A stretch of 64,000 bases of DNA from Metabacillus endolithicus (GCF_023078335.1 NZ_CP095551.1:1-64000); one strand, 5' to 3'; counted from the stretch's first letter, positions 10,408 to 19,707 are shown. Numbers and translations: made by a program. The notes: generated by a model not told the origin, from the letters alone.

Positions 10408-10900
10408 ATGGCTGAAAAATATATGGTTTTCGCTATCTTTAACGATATTCTCTCTTTTAGTATTTGCTCCTAGAAAAGGCTTTGCCGAAGGGGAAAACGT
10501 TTCTATTTCTCGTAATGATATGCTAAATGTTGCCAAAGAACTTCATCCACCTGGGTGTACAGATTCTATGACTGCTGATTATTGTACGTTATCAACCGCG
10601 TATGATTTGCGACAAGAGATATGGTCCCTGTTAGAAGGGGGAATGGATAAAAAACAAGTAATTGATTATCTAGTTCAAAAATATGACGAACGTATCCTTG
10701 CGGCTCCTACACCTGAAGGTTTTAACCTCATAGCATGGGTTTTACCTGGGGTAGGAGTGGCAATTGGTTCAATTCTCATCCTTTTTCTAATAAAAAAATG
10801 GAAAAAGGGACAGGTTGAATCGAATGAGAATCAACAAAAGCAGTTTGTTACGGACTATGATACAAATAAAGTCCAAGAGGAACTAAAAAATTGGTTATAA
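10400..10900 (+). CDS. ccmH: CcmH-family thiol protein, unusual CX8C
   Basis: CcmH/CycL/NrfF-type factor that keeps the apocytochrome CXXCH cysteines reduced for heme attachment. It has 166 residues: a signal/anchor at 10-29, the family helical domain (TAYDLRQEIWSLLEGGMDKK, YLVQKYDERILAAPTPEGFN) and a C-terminal membrane segment (about 108-130). The standard LRCxxCQ is replaced by GC53-eight residues-C62, which could still form a thiol pair but not a CXXC. It overlaps ccmF and is followed by ccmI. Confidence 0.85.
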   Translation: MGKWLKNIWFSLSLTIFSLLVFAPRKGFAEGENVSISRNDMLNVAKELHPPGCTDSMTADYCTLSTAYDLRQEIWSLLEGGMDKKQVIDYLVQKYDERILAAPTPEGFNLIAWVLPGVGVAIGSILILFLIKKWKKGQVESNENQQKQFVTDYDTNKVQEELKNWL

Positions 10901-10915
10901 AGAGAGGGAAAAGTT

Positions 10916-11265
10916 ATGACAGATACTGAAATTTTTATGGGTGTCATCGGCTAATCATCTTACTTCTTCTTGCTTCTCCTTTCTTTATAAAAAGAAATCC
11001 AACAATAGAAGTGCCAGTAGAAGATTTCCAAGATGAAAAAGAGCAAGTGTTTATGCAACTTTCCGAATTAGAATACGATTATCAAATGGGAAAGTTACCA
11101 GAAAGAGACTATATAAACACAAAAAGTGAGCTTACGTCAAAGGCATCTAAATATGTTAGTCACTCTAATGAAGATTTAATTGAAATTGAACGAACGGTAG
11201 ATATAGAAATAAGAACGGTGCTTAAGAAAAGTGGGGTGGGGAAGGAGATAATGTATGAAAAGTAA
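10916..11265 (+). pseudogene. CcmI-like protein, frameshifted
   Basis: The start at 10916 follows AGAGAGGGAAAAGTT. The first frame is MTDTEIFMGVIG then TAA. Without the stop, the next frame gives LIILLLLASPFFIKRNP, completing one membrane segment, then a CcmI-like helical part, LSELEYDYQMGKLPERDY. CcmI proteins act with CcmH/F as apocytochrome chaperones. Joined, it is about 115 residues, shorter than proteobacterial CcmI, which carries TPR repeats. Its end overlaps the next gene by 11 bases. Confidence 0.7.
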
Positions 11266-12187
11266 AATTATTTCACTTTTAATAGTGATCATCATGCTTC
11301 CTCTTGCGTTAGTACCCAATAAAGGTTCAGCTGATGGCAAGTATCCAGTAAGGATTACAGAACAAAATATAGTAGCCTCTCCCATAGATCAGAATACACT
11401 TCAGCTTATTCAGATAGTGAATTTTAAAAACAGTGGGAATAGGAAAGAAGAGCAATTACCTATTTATTTACCTGAAGGTTATTCCGAGCTTCAAGTTCGT
11501 TCTGGGTTAGAAGAAAAGGATATGAAGGTAATAGATAAAGGGATTATTGATGTAACAGGTCTTGACCCTGGTAAAGAAAAGCAGATTGTACTTTCCTATA
11601 CTATGCCGCTCACCCAAAGCGAATCTCAATGGGCGATTGAGACATCCTATGTAACTGAAAGTTTTCAGGTTATTATACAGCCTGGGATATTATCTTTTGA
11701 AGCAAGCAATTTAGTCACACAATCTGATTTGTTCGAAATGAATGACCAGGAATTTAGGCGATTTACTCGAGTAGATCTTCATCCTGACACACCTTGGACA
11801 CTTACTTTCAGCTTTATTGGCCAATCAAGTGCAAACAATGAGACAAGCAAAGTAGAAGATTCATCTCCATCTAACTATACAGAAGATGGATATAAGATTA
11901 TTGGGAAAGAAGGAATAGGATACGGAAAGGCTGCTATTACAATAGCCATAATAGTGATTGCATTAAGTATGACATTAATCGGATTAAAAAGGGATTATCA
12001 AAAATCGATAAACAAATCGGTAAGACCTACACGTACGTGGTTACAGACGGAAAAGGAAATATTATTGCAAGAAATGGTTCAACTAGAAAAAGATTATCAA
12101 TCGAAATTAGTTAGTGATAAAACATATAAGGAAACCTATAACGATATAAGAGAGAAAATGATACGGGTTATAGCAGAACTCAGGTAG
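11255..12187 (+). CDS. Secreted-domain membrane protein of the ccm operon
   Basis: Not a family I can name. It has 310 residues with a signal peptide (2-27), an extracytoplasmic beta-rich domain, one membrane segment (about 224-244, ITIAIIVIALSMTLIGL) and a cytoplasmic tail, EMVQLEKDYQSKLVSDKTY, that resembles the helical unit of the CcmI-like protein encoded just upstream. Its position between ccmI and ccmA, with overlap at one end and abutting ccmA at the other, suggests a Ccm accessory role, perhaps linking the chaperone to the ABC module. Confidence 0.7.
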   Translation: MKSKIISLLIVIIMLPLALVPNKGSADGKYPVRITEQNIVASPIDQNTLQLIQIVNFKNSGNRKEEQLPIYLPEGYSELQVRSGLEEKDMKVIDKGIIDVTGLDPGKEKQIVLSYTMPLTQSESQWAIETSYVTESFQVIIQPGILSFEASNLVTQSDLFEMNDQEFRRFTRVDLHPDTPWTLTFSFIGQSSANNETSKVEDSSPSNYTEDGYKIIGKEGIGYGKAAITIAIIVIALSMTLIGLKRDYQKSINKSVRPTRTWLQTEKEILLQEMVQLEKDYQSKLVSDKTYKETYNDIREKMIRVIAELR

Positions 12188-12901
12188 GTGGTCTCCATTT
12201 TAGAACTTCAAAATCTTGAATTTATCATAAATGAACGAAAGGTATTAAAATCGATTAATTTCTCTTGGAGAAAGGGTGAAACGGTTGCGTTTATTGGAGG
12301 GAATGGAGCAGGGAAGTCTACTCTCTTAAAGATCATTGCATTACTTTCTCAACCTTCTGACGGGAAGTTATCGTTAGCAAAAGGAGCGAGCAAAAACAAA
12401 TGGAAAAACAATCTAGGTGTTGTTTTTCCTGATAGTTTTTTACACGACTCCTTAACAGCTATTGAAAATTTACGTTTTTACCAGCAAATTTATGGGAAAG
12501 ATGACAAACGTTTTATTGAGCATATTCTTAATAAAGTACAATTAGTCACTGTGAAGGATGAACTTGTGGGCACCTATTCTAAGGGAATGAGACAACGTTT
12601 ATCCATCGCAAGAGCGTTGGTCCATCAACCTGAGTATCTACTTTTGGACGAACCGTTTGATGGGTTAGACTTGAAATCAAAAATGATCATTGAAGATATT
12701 CTTAATGTACATGAGTCACAAGGGAATGGATATATCTTAGTCAGTCATGATGTAAAACAAGCTTTTGATCTTTGTAAACGATCAATTTTACTACATGATG
12801 GGGAAATTATTGTTGACGAAAAGAGTTCCCAAATATCTCTCTTATCTTTTTTAGATAAGTATCAATCATTGTTGGAGAGGAATGAAAATGAATTTCTATA
12901 A
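12188..12901 (+). CDS. ccmA: Heme-export ABC ATPase CcmA
   Basis: ATPase of the CcmABCD complex that releases holo-CcmE. It has 237 residues with Walker A GGNGAGKST, ABC signature YSKGMRQRLS, Walker B EYLLLDEP and H-loop VSHD. A GTG start directly after the previous stop. The short single-domain form directly followed by a CcmB permease supports CcmA rather than a generic ABC ATPase. Confidence 0.88.
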   Translation: MVSILELQNLEFIINERKVLKSINFSWRKGETVAFIGGNGAGKSTLLKIIALLSQPSDGKLSLAKGASKNKWKNNLGVVFPDSFLHDSLTAIENLRFYQQIYGKDDKRFIEHILNKVQLVTVKDELVGTYSKGMRQRLSIARALVHQPEYLLLDEPFDGLDLKSKMIIEDILNVHESQGNGYILVSHDVKQAFDLCKRSILLHDGEIIVDEKSSQISLLSFLDKYQSLLERNENEFL

Positions 12902-13565
12902 ACAGACATTTTTAATTCTTAAAAGGGACCTAACGTTAGAATTTCGCCAAAAATCACTCCTCTTTTCAATGATTATTTTTGCATTAATGCTTCAAGTCTT
13001 TTTAAACATTGCGTTCGATACAGACATGGAAGCTATGCAAAAATTGGGGGCAGGGATATTATGGATTCCTATTCTTTTATCAGCCATGCTCGGTTTTAAT
13101 CGAATTGTTGCAATGGATAAAGAGAATAGTGTCCTAACTGGCTTATTAGTCTCTCCATTAGACAAGGGTGCACTATACCTTGGGAAATTTTTAGGAAATT
13201 TGGTCTTGATTTTTATCGTAATCTGCATATCAGTTCCTGCCTTTTTTTTATTTGTTCAACAACCTTACCCAAATTCACTCGGTTTACTGATAGCGGTATT
13301 GATATTGGGCAGTTGGGGGTTTGTGGCGATGGGTGTTTTTCTAGCAACCCTTGCACAGTCAAGCAGAATTACTGAATTATTACTACCAGTAATGCTTTTC
13401 CCATTAAGTGTTCCACTGTTTTTAGGGATCGTTCAGCTAACTGAAGTAGCCTTATATCCTTCTATAGAAATGTCGCAAAACGTATGGCTGATACTTTTAG
13501 CTAGTTATGACATTCTTTTTACAATCATCCCACTATTTTTATTCGATTATTTACTGGAGGTGTGA
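12882..13565 (+). CDS. ccmB: Heme exporter permease CcmB
   Basis: Six-helix membrane partner of CcmA, 227 residues, normal for CcmB. The N-terminus has the family pattern LKRDLTLEFRQKSLLFSM, followed by MLGFNRIVAMDKENSVLTGL. It overlaps ccmA by 20 bases, so translation is coupled, and the start follows TTGGAGAGG. Together with CcmC and CcmD it loads heme on CcmE. Confidence 0.9.
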   Translation: MKMNFYKQTFLILKRDLTLEFRQKSLLFSMIIFALMLQVFLNIAFDTDMEAMQKLGAGILWIPILLSAMLGFNRIVAMDKENSVLTGLLVSPLDKGALYLGKFLGNLVLIFIVICISVPAFFLFVQQPYPNSLGLLIAVLILGSWGFVAMGVFLATLAQSSRITELLLPVMLFPLSVPLFLGIVQLTEVALYPSIEMSQNVWLILLASYDILFTIIPLFLFDYLLEV

Positions 13566-13566
13566 C

Positions 13567-14259
13567 ATGGTTAACAGGTTACTTGAAATATCAAAAATTC
13601 CACTAACTTTAATAACAGCAATCGTAATAATCATTCAACTATACATGGCTTTTTACTATGCACAAACTGAAAAGTATATGGGAGAGATACAAAAAATTAT
13701 GTATTTCCATGTCCCAAGTGCTTTTGTAGCGTTTGTGGCATTTGCAATCGTGTTTATCGGAGGAGTTTTATATTTATACACGAAAAATAAGCAATGGGAC
13801 TATTTAGCTGTATCAGCAGCTGAGATTGGAGTACTCTTCGCAACATTTGTTCTAGTGACTGGCTCGTTATGGGCAAAGCCGGTGTGGAATGCATGGTGGG
13901 TGTGGGAAGACCCACGCTTAGTTACTTCGCTTATATTATGGTTTATGTATATCGCTTATTTATTCATTCGAGCATCTGTACAAGGAGAAGAACGTCATAG
14001 GAAATTTGCTGCAATATTTGGTATCATCGCCTTTTTAGATGTTCCACTCGTTTACTTCTCGGTAAAGTGGTGGAGAACCATCCACCCAAAGGTAATCGAT
14101 GAGCAAGGTGTTCATATGCCGGTTGAAATGGCACAAACCTTGTTCTTCAGTATAATTGCCTTTCAGTTTCTATTTTTCACACTATTAATCTATCGTTTCT
14201 TTCTTGAAAGACAAAAAGAAAAGATAAAAGAAATAAAGAATATAGAATTAAAAAGATAG
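13567..14259 (+). CDS. ccmC: Heme handling protein CcmC
   Basis: Six-helix protein that loads heme onto CcmE. It has 230 residues with the tryptophan-rich signature VWNAWWVWEDPRL and the flanking histidines in FHVPSAF and KWWRTIHP. The start at 13567 lies behind CTGGAGGTGTGAC, one base after the ccmB stop. A longer upstream start at 13507 would overlap ccmB and lacks a ribosome site. CcmC belongs to the same superfamily as CcmF. Confidence 0.93.
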   Translation: MVNRLLEISKIPLTLITAIVIIIQLYMAFYYAQTEKYMGEIQKIMYFHVPSAFVAFVAFAIVFIGGVLYLYTKNKQWDYLAVSAAEIGVLFATFVLVTGSLWAKPVWNAWWVWEDPRLVTSLILWFMYIAYLFIRASVQGEERHRKFAAIFGIIAFLDVPLVYFSVKWWRTIHPKVIDEQGVHMPVEMAQTLFFSIIAFQFLFFTLLIYRFFLERQKEKIKEIKNIELKR

Positions 14260-14269
14260 GAGAATATAG

Positions 14270-14392
14270 ATGAATTTTTTATTCGTAGGAGTATTAATTA
14301 TTTGGGTTGGGATTCTCGCATACGTTATTCGAATTTTTAACGAACAGAAAAAGATAACGAAACAATTAGAGAAAATCAAAAGTTATTATTAG
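14270..14392 (+). CDS. ccmD: CcmD-like small membrane protein
   Basis: A 40-residue protein behind ATAGGAGAATATAG. It has one membrane helix (FLFVGVLIIWVGILAYVI) followed by a charged tail (NEQKKITKQLEKIK), the exact layout of CcmD. CcmD helps release holo-CcmE from the ABC complex. Sequence in this family is poorly conserved, so position between ccmC and ccmG carries much of the weight. Confidence 0.8.
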   Translation: MNFLFVGVLIIWVGILAYVIRIFNEQKKITKQLEKIKSYY

Positions 14393-14418
14393 ATGTAAGT
14401 ATAGGAGGGGTGAAAAGT

Positions 14419-14960
14419 GTGTTACGTAAGCTGGTGCGTGTAACGATTATTGTGCTTATAGGAGTTGCATTTATTTACATGGCTATAAATCTTGCTGAAA
14501 AATCAACTGCTGCAGAAGTGGGTGGCCCTGCTCCTGATTTTACGTTAGAAAATATGGACGGTAACATGGTAAGTCTAACAGACTACAGAGGTGAATTTGT
14601 CATTCTGAATTTTTTGCATCCTGGTGTCCTCCATGTCGGGAGGAAGCTCCTGAACTTCAATCGTTTGAAGAAGAGTATGGAGATCAGACAAAACTTTTAA
14701 TTCTAAGTCGAGCGGAACCAAAAATACAAGTGCAGGAATTTATTGAAGAATTTAAGTCAACCTCAACGTATCTTTTAGATTATAATGATTCGATGGCTAA
14801 ACCTTATGGTGTAGCTGGACAACCTGAAACTTTTTTTATTGATGAAAGTGGGATTATTAGGTACCACCATGTAGGTCCGATGACAAAAGAATTTATGGTT
14901 GAAACTGTTAATAAATACACAAAAAATCACCACTATCAGAAAAGTAAAAGAACCCAATAA
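14419..14960 (+). pseudogene. ccmG: CcmG/ResA-type thioredoxin, one frameshift
   Basis: Membrane-anchored thiol-disulfide oxidoreductase of cytochrome c maturation. The preferred start is GTG 14419, eight bases after GGAGGGG. It has an N-terminal anchor, then APDFTLENMDGNMVSLTDYR. At about 14600, exactly at the active site, one base is missing from TTTTTTGCA. The next frame restores ASWCPPCREEAPEL (the WCPPC motif), followed by QPETFFIDESG (cis-Pro loop region replaced by QPET). Joined, it is about 180 residues. It reduces CcmH or apocytochrome cysteines. Confidence 0.87.
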
Positions 14961-14981
14961 ATAGGGTTTGGAGGGGAAATT

Positions 14982-15890
14982 ATGTCATTTCGTAGGATTT
15001 CTTTAGCGCTTCTTGGTTTGTTTTTTCTTTTAGGACCAACGGGTGTTTTTGCTCATAATGGACAAAAAAGTGGTTTACATGATTATTCCTTTTTTGAGCT
15101 TTGGAACCCGCCATTATTTATAGGAGTTATTTCTGTTTTCTTGTTATACCTTCATTTCATAAATAAAAATCGAAGGGGTAATCCTGATTTTACTCCCGTA
15201 TCCATAAAAAGAAAACTTTCTTTCTTAGGTGGACTGATTGTATTTTATATTGCGCTAGGTAGCCCGTTACATGTTTTAGGTGACAGTTTCTTATTTAGTG
15301 CGCACATGCTGGCACAGTCTTTAGTTTATATTGTAATGCCACCGTTACTATTAATGGGTTTAGAAAAATGGATGGTCCAATCCGTTATAAAAATTGGTTT
15401 TAAATATAAGATTCTTTCAATAGCAAAGGTTCCATTGATTCCATTGTTACTATTTAATATTCTATTTTCTTTTTACCATATTCCAATAATTTTTGATAAA
15501 GTGGTTTCAAATACAATTTATCATAACCTTACTCATCTGATTTTAACAGCTACAGCATTTTTGATGTGGCTTCCAATATTTCCTGTTAGTGATGAATTAG
15601 ATAAACTTTCTCCTTTGCAAAAACTTGGATATATTTTTGGAGCAGGTGTGTTATTAACTCCTGCTTGCGCATTAATTATTTTTGCCGATGAACCATTGTA
15701 TGTGGTGTATGCTAATGCTCCACAATTATGGACTTATCACGGTCCATTAGATGACCAACAAACTGGTGGCATCGTCATGAAAGTTATACAAGAATTAATT
15801 TATGGCACTGTAATAGGATATATATTTTTTAAATGGGCAAAAAAAGAACATATTCAGGATGAATATGTTCCAACAATAAATGAAGGATAA
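14982..15890 (+). CDS. ctaG: CtaG-type cytochrome oxidase assembly protein
   Basis: Polytopic membrane protein of the Bacillus CtaG (caa3_CtaG) family, needed for copper delivery to caa3 oxidase. It has 302 residues: a signal-like start, about seven membrane segments, and conserved polar features SAHMLAQSLVYIVMPPLLL, FYHIP, YHNLTHLIL and LDDQQTGG. Histidines in membrane segments could bind copper. The start follows TTGGAGGGGAAATT. It closes the cytochrome block and is followed by a two-component system. Confidence 0.9.
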   Translation: MSFRRISLALLGLFFLLGPTGVFAHNGQKSGLHDYSFFELWNPPLFIGVISVFLLYLHFINKNRRGNPDFTPVSIKRKLSFLGGLIVFYIALGSPLHVLGDSFLFSAHMLAQSLVYIVMPPLLLMGLEKWMVQSVIKIGFKYKILSIAKVPLIPLLLFNILFSFYHIPIIFDKVVSNTIYHNLTHLILTATAFLMWLPIFPVSDELDKLSPLQKLGYIFGAGVLLTPACALIIFADEPLYVVYANAPQLWTYHGPLDDQQTGGIVMKVIQELIYGTVIGYIFFKWAKKEHIQDEYVPTINEG

Positions 15891-15903
15891 GTGAGTGATA
15901 GGT

Positions 15904-16602
15904 ATGAAAGACAAAATTCTTATTGTTGATGATGAGTGGAATATGAGGAATTTAATAAAGATTCATCTGCTTCCTCACTTCGCTTTAGAAGAAGCAGCAA
16001 ATGGTAAAGAGGCGTTAGAAAAGGTAAAAGACCTTGATTTTCAACTCATTATTTTGGATGTAATGATGCCTGATATGACTGGATGGACAGTCTGTGAAAG
16101 AATCCGTGAGAAAGGAAACATTCCAATTTTAATGTTAACTGCTTTAACGGATGTAAAGGATAAAGTACACGGTCTTAACATTGGTGCAGATGACTATTTA
16201 GTAAAACCCTTTGACCCTGAAGAATTGGTAGCACGTGTTCATGCATTATTAAGAAGGTCTGTTGAATTTAATAATGAAAATGATAATGGAACAATTACAA
16301 TCTCTGACCTAACAATTATTAAAGATAGTAGACTGGTTCTCGTAAACGGCAAGGAAGTTGACCTTACACCTAAGGAATTCAATCTAATTCATTTATTCGC
16401 AACAAATCAGAAACAGGTATTTACACGTGAAATTTTACTTAATGCTATATGGAATACAAACAACGTTTTAGATGTTAGGACGGTTGATACACATGTGAAA
16501 AATGTAAGAGAAAAGCTTAGAAAAACTGGATTATCGTTTAATCCAATAAAAACAGTATGGGGTGTTGGGTATATCTTTCAAACTCCAGATGGAAAAGCAT
16601 GA
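15904..16602 (+). CDS. OmpR-family response regulator
   Basis: Receiver plus winged-helix regulator, 232 residues from ATG 15904; a GTG at 15895 is the alternative. The acidic pocket is VDDE, the phosphorylated residue is Asp52 in LDVMMPDMTGW, and the signalling lysine is in DDYLVKPFDPEEL. The C-terminal DNA-binding domain shows LTPKEFNLIHLF and DVRTVDTHVKNVREKL. Its stop overlaps the kinase start. The closest Bacillus style is ResD-like. Regulation of the surrounding respiratory and copper genes is likely but not shown. Confidence 0.9.
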   Translation: MKDKILIVDDEWNMRNLIKIHLLPHFALEEAANGKEALEKVKDLDFQLIILDVMMPDMTGWTVCERIREKGNIPILMLTALTDVKDKVHGLNIGADDYLVKPFDPEELVARVHALLRRSVEFNNENDNGTITISDLTIIKDSRLVLVNGKEVDLTPKEFNLIHLFATNQKQVFTREILLNAIWNTNNVLDVRTVDTHVKNVREKLRKTGLSFNPIKTVWGVGYIFQTPDGKA

Positions 16603-18008
16603 AATGGAATAGTATCGTTATTAAGTTAGGAGTAGTCTTTATCCTGCTTTTTATCGTTGTTATTTTCCCTTTAGGGTTTAGTATAAATAAAATTTTTTCC
16701 GGATTCTTTTATAATGAGGTAGAAAGCCAAGTTGATAAGCTGTCCACTCGATACTCGCGAACAATAACAGATATTAAAGATGAGAAAATTCTTAATATGT
16801 TTGAAATGCTGGCAGATTTGACAGATCATGAAATAATTATAGTGGATAAAAATGGGGAAATCGTGGCAAATTCAGGATTACCTAGTCTTCCTAAGGGTTC
16901 AAAGGCAAACATCGAACTTTTGCCTTCTCTTAAGGAAAAGGAATCGGTTAAAATCGAAATTCAAGATGTAACTACAAAGAACAGGTATTTATCAATTGGA
17001 AAACCAATAATTTCAAACAAGGAATTCCTAGGTGGTATATTTGTTTTAGCTCCAATTGATGGCATATACTTATCACTTGACCGTGTTAGAGATATGCTTA
17101 TCCTTGCCGGAATGGGTTCCATATTTTTAGCAATTGGATTTGCCTTCTTTTTTACAAGAAAACTGACAACTCCATTACTTGAAATGGAAAAGGCTACGAG
17201 GGATATTGCACATGGCGACTTGAAAACAAGAGTGAGTGTTGAAAGTAAAGATGAAATAGGATCTCTAGCAAAAGCTATTAACTATCTTGCAGTAGAATTA
17301 GATAAATACCAAACAAATAGAAGGCAATTTTTCGCTAATATATCACATGAGTTACGAACACCTTTAACATATTTAGGTGGTTATATAAAAGCGATTCAAC
17401 AAGGCCTTTACCAATCTGACAAAGAAAGAGATCAATATCTATTTATTATAGAGAATGAAACGGAAAGAATGACGCAATTGGTGAATGATCTTTTTGAATT
17501 GTCGAAAATGGAAGAGGGAAAATTAGAATTCCACTTTGAAGATATAGACCTCTGTGAAGTTGTTCAAAGTTCTATAGAGAAAACAAAATTAAAATCAAAA
17601 GAAAAGGGAATCGAGATTTTCCTTAAAGGTGATACAAATCTTCCCTTAGCCAACCTTGATGGGTTACGAACTGAACAAATTGTAATAAACCTCTTAGAGA
17701 ATGCCATTCGTTATACAGAAAAGGGGGCTATAACCGTAAGGCTTTGGAGTGAGAGACAAAAGATAAAATTATCAATTGAAGATACGGGATTAGGTATACC
17801 GGAAGAAGATTTACCTTATCTGTTTGAGCGTTTTTATCGAGTGGAAAAGTCAAGGTCTAGAGAAACCGGTGGAACAGGCTTAGGATTATCCATTGTAAAA
17901 TCATTAGTTGTACTTCAACAAGGTGAAATTCAAGTTAAAAGTGAAGTTGGTAAGGGGACAAGCTTTATATTGTCATTTCCTGTAGTAGACTATAGTCAGG
18001 AGGATTAA
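16599..18008 (+). CDS. Sensor histidine kinase
   Basis: Membrane sensor kinase of 469 residues. The ATG overlaps the regulator stop (ATGA). It has two membrane helices (about 7-27 and 162-184) enclosing an extracytoplasmic sensor domain, a HAMP domain, the H-box FFANISHELRTPLTYLGG, N-box VINLLENAIRYTE, G1 EDTGLGIPEEDL and G2 GTGLGLSIVKSL. It phosphorylates the regulator encoded upstream. The signal sensed cannot be read from sequence. Confidence 0.93.
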   Translation: MKWNSIVIKLGVVFILLFIVVIFPLGFSINKIFSGFFYNEVESQVDKLSTRYSRTITDIKDEKILNMFEMLADLTDHEIIIVDKNGEIVANSGLPSLPKGSKANIELLPSLKEKESVKIEIQDVTTKNRYLSIGKPIISNKEFLGGIFVLAPIDGIYLSLDRVRDMLILAGMGSIFLAIGFAFFFTRKLTTPLLEMEKATRDIAHGDLKTRVSVESKDEIGSLAKAINYLAVELDKYQTNRRQFFANISHELRTPLTYLGGYIKAIQQGLYQSDKERDQYLFIIENETERMTQLVNDLFELSKMEEGKLEFHFEDIDLCEVVQSSIEKTKLKSKEKGIEIFLKGDTNLPLANLDGLRTEQIVINLLENAIRYTEKGAITVRLWSERQKIKLSIEDTGLGIPEEDLPYLFERFYRVEKSRSRETGGTGLGLSIVKSLVVLQQGEIQVKSEVGKGTSFILSFPVVDYSQED

Positions 18009-18009
18009 G

Positions 18010-18270
18010 ATGAAACGAATTGAATATGTAATTGCTAGTCTACTCGTGATTGTAGGTCTGGCTTGTCTAACAACTTCAGGATCTTATCTTATGGGCGACG
18101 GTTTAGATGCATACATCACGACATTTTTACAGTTGTGTATGTGGTTGGGTATTCCTATTGTTGTGGTTGGCGTAATTTATTTGATACTAATAAGGATAAA
18201 AAAAGGTGAAAAAAATGATGAGATTAAGACTTTTGACTTTAATGTTTTTTATAATGACTCTACCTCTTAA
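18010..18270 (+). CDS. Small two-helix membrane protein
   Basis: An 86-residue protein starting one base after the kinase stop behind AGTCAGGAGGATTAAG. It has two hydrophobic helices (about 7-27 and 40-64) and a charged tail. Family unknown. Tight coupling to the kinase suggests a helper or sensor-accessory role. Its 3' end overlaps the next gene by about 56 bases. Confidence 0.65.
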   Translation: MKRIEYVIASLLVIVGLACLTTSGSYLMGDGLDAYITTFLQLCMWLGIPIVVVGVIYLILIRIKKGEKNDEIKTFDFNVFYNDSTS

Positions 18271-19411
18271 TGCATTTGCTCACGGTACAGAAGAAGAACA
18301 TCAAAGAGAGGGTTTAATGTATGGAAAGTTAATTGATGGCGGATTAGTAGCATCAATTCTTTTATTAGTAGTATCTGTGTTCGGTATTATAGTGATTTCA
18401 AAGAAAATAAAATCAATAAGTGTTAAGAATAAGCAAGGTCAGAAAAAAAGTAATCAATTAAAAAGAAGTTCTACAATCCTAAAATGGATTAGTGCTGTAA
18501 CTTTATTAAGTTCAATAATTTTTGGGTTCATAACTTTAAAAAATAGTGATGTTGAACAGGGAAATACTATTGGATTCCAACATATACATGGGCTTGGATA
18601 CTCTGGTGATGGTAATAATTTTTATATACCAGCTCATGATGGCTTAAGAGTTTATTCTAAAGGTGAGTGGAGTATTCCAGAAGGGGAGAAACATGATTAT
18701 ATGGGTTTTTCCATGGTAGATGATGGATTTTACAGTAGTGGTCATCCTGGACCAGGCTCAAAATTGGAAAATCCTTTTGGAGTGGTAAAAAGTAATGACT
18801 TTGGAAAGTCATTAGAAATATTAGATCTTTATAAAGAGATTGATTTTCATGGAATGGCTGTAGGCTATTATTCACACGCGATTTACGTTTTAAATCCCCA
18901 AGCGAATAGTAGGATGGAAGACACGGGCCTATATTATACATTGGATGAAACGAAAAAGTGGACGAAAAGCGATATGAAAGGATTAGATGGTCAACCTGCA
19001 TCAATCGCAGTGCACTCATCAGATGAGAAAATCATCGCAGTAGGTACAGATCAAGGTGTGTTTCTTTCAACTGATTTTGGTAATACATTTGAAAGTATAT
19101 TACCTGAGGTGCCTACGTCTGCCATTCACTTTACAAAAGAAAACAAATTAATGGTTGGTGGGCTAGAGGATGGGTCCGTAATGTATGAAATCAATCTAGA
19201 TACGAATGAGAAGGCTAAGTTTTCTATTCCGGAAATAAGTAATGAAGATGCAATATCGTATATTGCTGTTAATCCTCAAAACAGTTCAGAAATTGTTTTC
19301 ACAACATTTGAGAAACAAATTTATATAACAAAAGATAATGGAAATAGTTGGACACAGATCGCAAAGGATGGAACAGCTATTGATCGTAAAGTAGAAAAGG
19401 TAGAAAATTAG
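18215..19411 (+). CDS. Secreted BNR-repeat (sialidase-fold-like) protein, F510_1955-type
   Basis: A 398-residue protein from ATG 18215 behind AAAAGGTGAAAAAA. It has an N-terminal signal (MFFIMTLPLNAFAHG), two membrane segments (about 30-53 and 80-100), then a beta-propeller-like domain with Asp-box repeats (STDFGNTFE, TKDNGNSWT, TLDETKKWT). This matches the layout of F510_1955-family proteins, annotated as glycosylhydrolase-like. No catalytic residues can be assigned. Its genomic company of CopC/CopD and Met-rich peptides suggests a copper- or stress-linked surface protein. Confidence 0.7.
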   Translation: MMRLRLLTLMFFIMTLPLNAFAHGTEEEHQREGLMYGKLIDGGLVASILLLVVSVFGIIVISKKIKSISVKNKQGQKKSNQLKRSSTILKWISAVTLLSSIIFGFITLKNSDVEQGNTIGFQHIHGLGYSGDGNNFYIPAHDGLRVYSKGEWSIPEGEKHDYMGFSMVDDGFYSSGHPGPGSKLENPFGVVKSNDFGKSLEILDLYKEIDFHGMAVGYYSHAIYVLNPQANSRMEDTGLYYTLDETKKWTKSDMKGLDGQPASIAVHSSDEKIIAVGTDQGVFLSTDFGNTFESILPEVPTSAIHFTKENKLMVGGLEDGSVMYEINLDTNEKAKFSIPEISNEDAISYIAVNPQNSSEIVFTTFEKQIYITKDNGNSWTQIAKDGTAIDRKVEKVEN

Positions 19412-19467
19412 GGAACTTTCAATGTAATTGGGATAAATTAATCGAAAATAATTTATGTATAAGGAGA

Positions 19468-19707
19468 ATGACAATGATGGGAATGATGAATTTTGGCATG
19501 TTATTAAATATGCTAATTTGGATATTGATAATTGGTTTTGCTATTTATGGATTTGTTTTATTAATTATGAAACCATTTGAAAAAAACAAAGATTCTAGTG
19601 GGAAAAGTAACCAAGGAAATGCTCTAGACATTTTAATGGAGAGATTTGCTAGAGGTGAAATTAATGAAGAAGAATATGAGCAAAAAAGGAGAGTACTACA
19701 AAGATAA
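19468..19707 (+). CDS. Membrane-anchored SHOCT-domain protein
   Basis: A 79-residue protein. It has a methionine-rich start (MTMMGMMNFGM), one membrane helix (about 13-33) and a C-terminal SHOCT segment, LMERFARGEINEEEYEQKR. Start behind AAGGAGAATGACA; ATG 19474 is an alternative. Such proteins are common next to copper-handling genes. A terminator follows at 19797. Confidence 0.8.
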   Translation: MTMMGMMNFGMLLNMLIWILIIGFAIYGFVLLIMKPFEKNKDSSGKSNQGNALDILMERFARGEINEEEYEQKRRVLQR

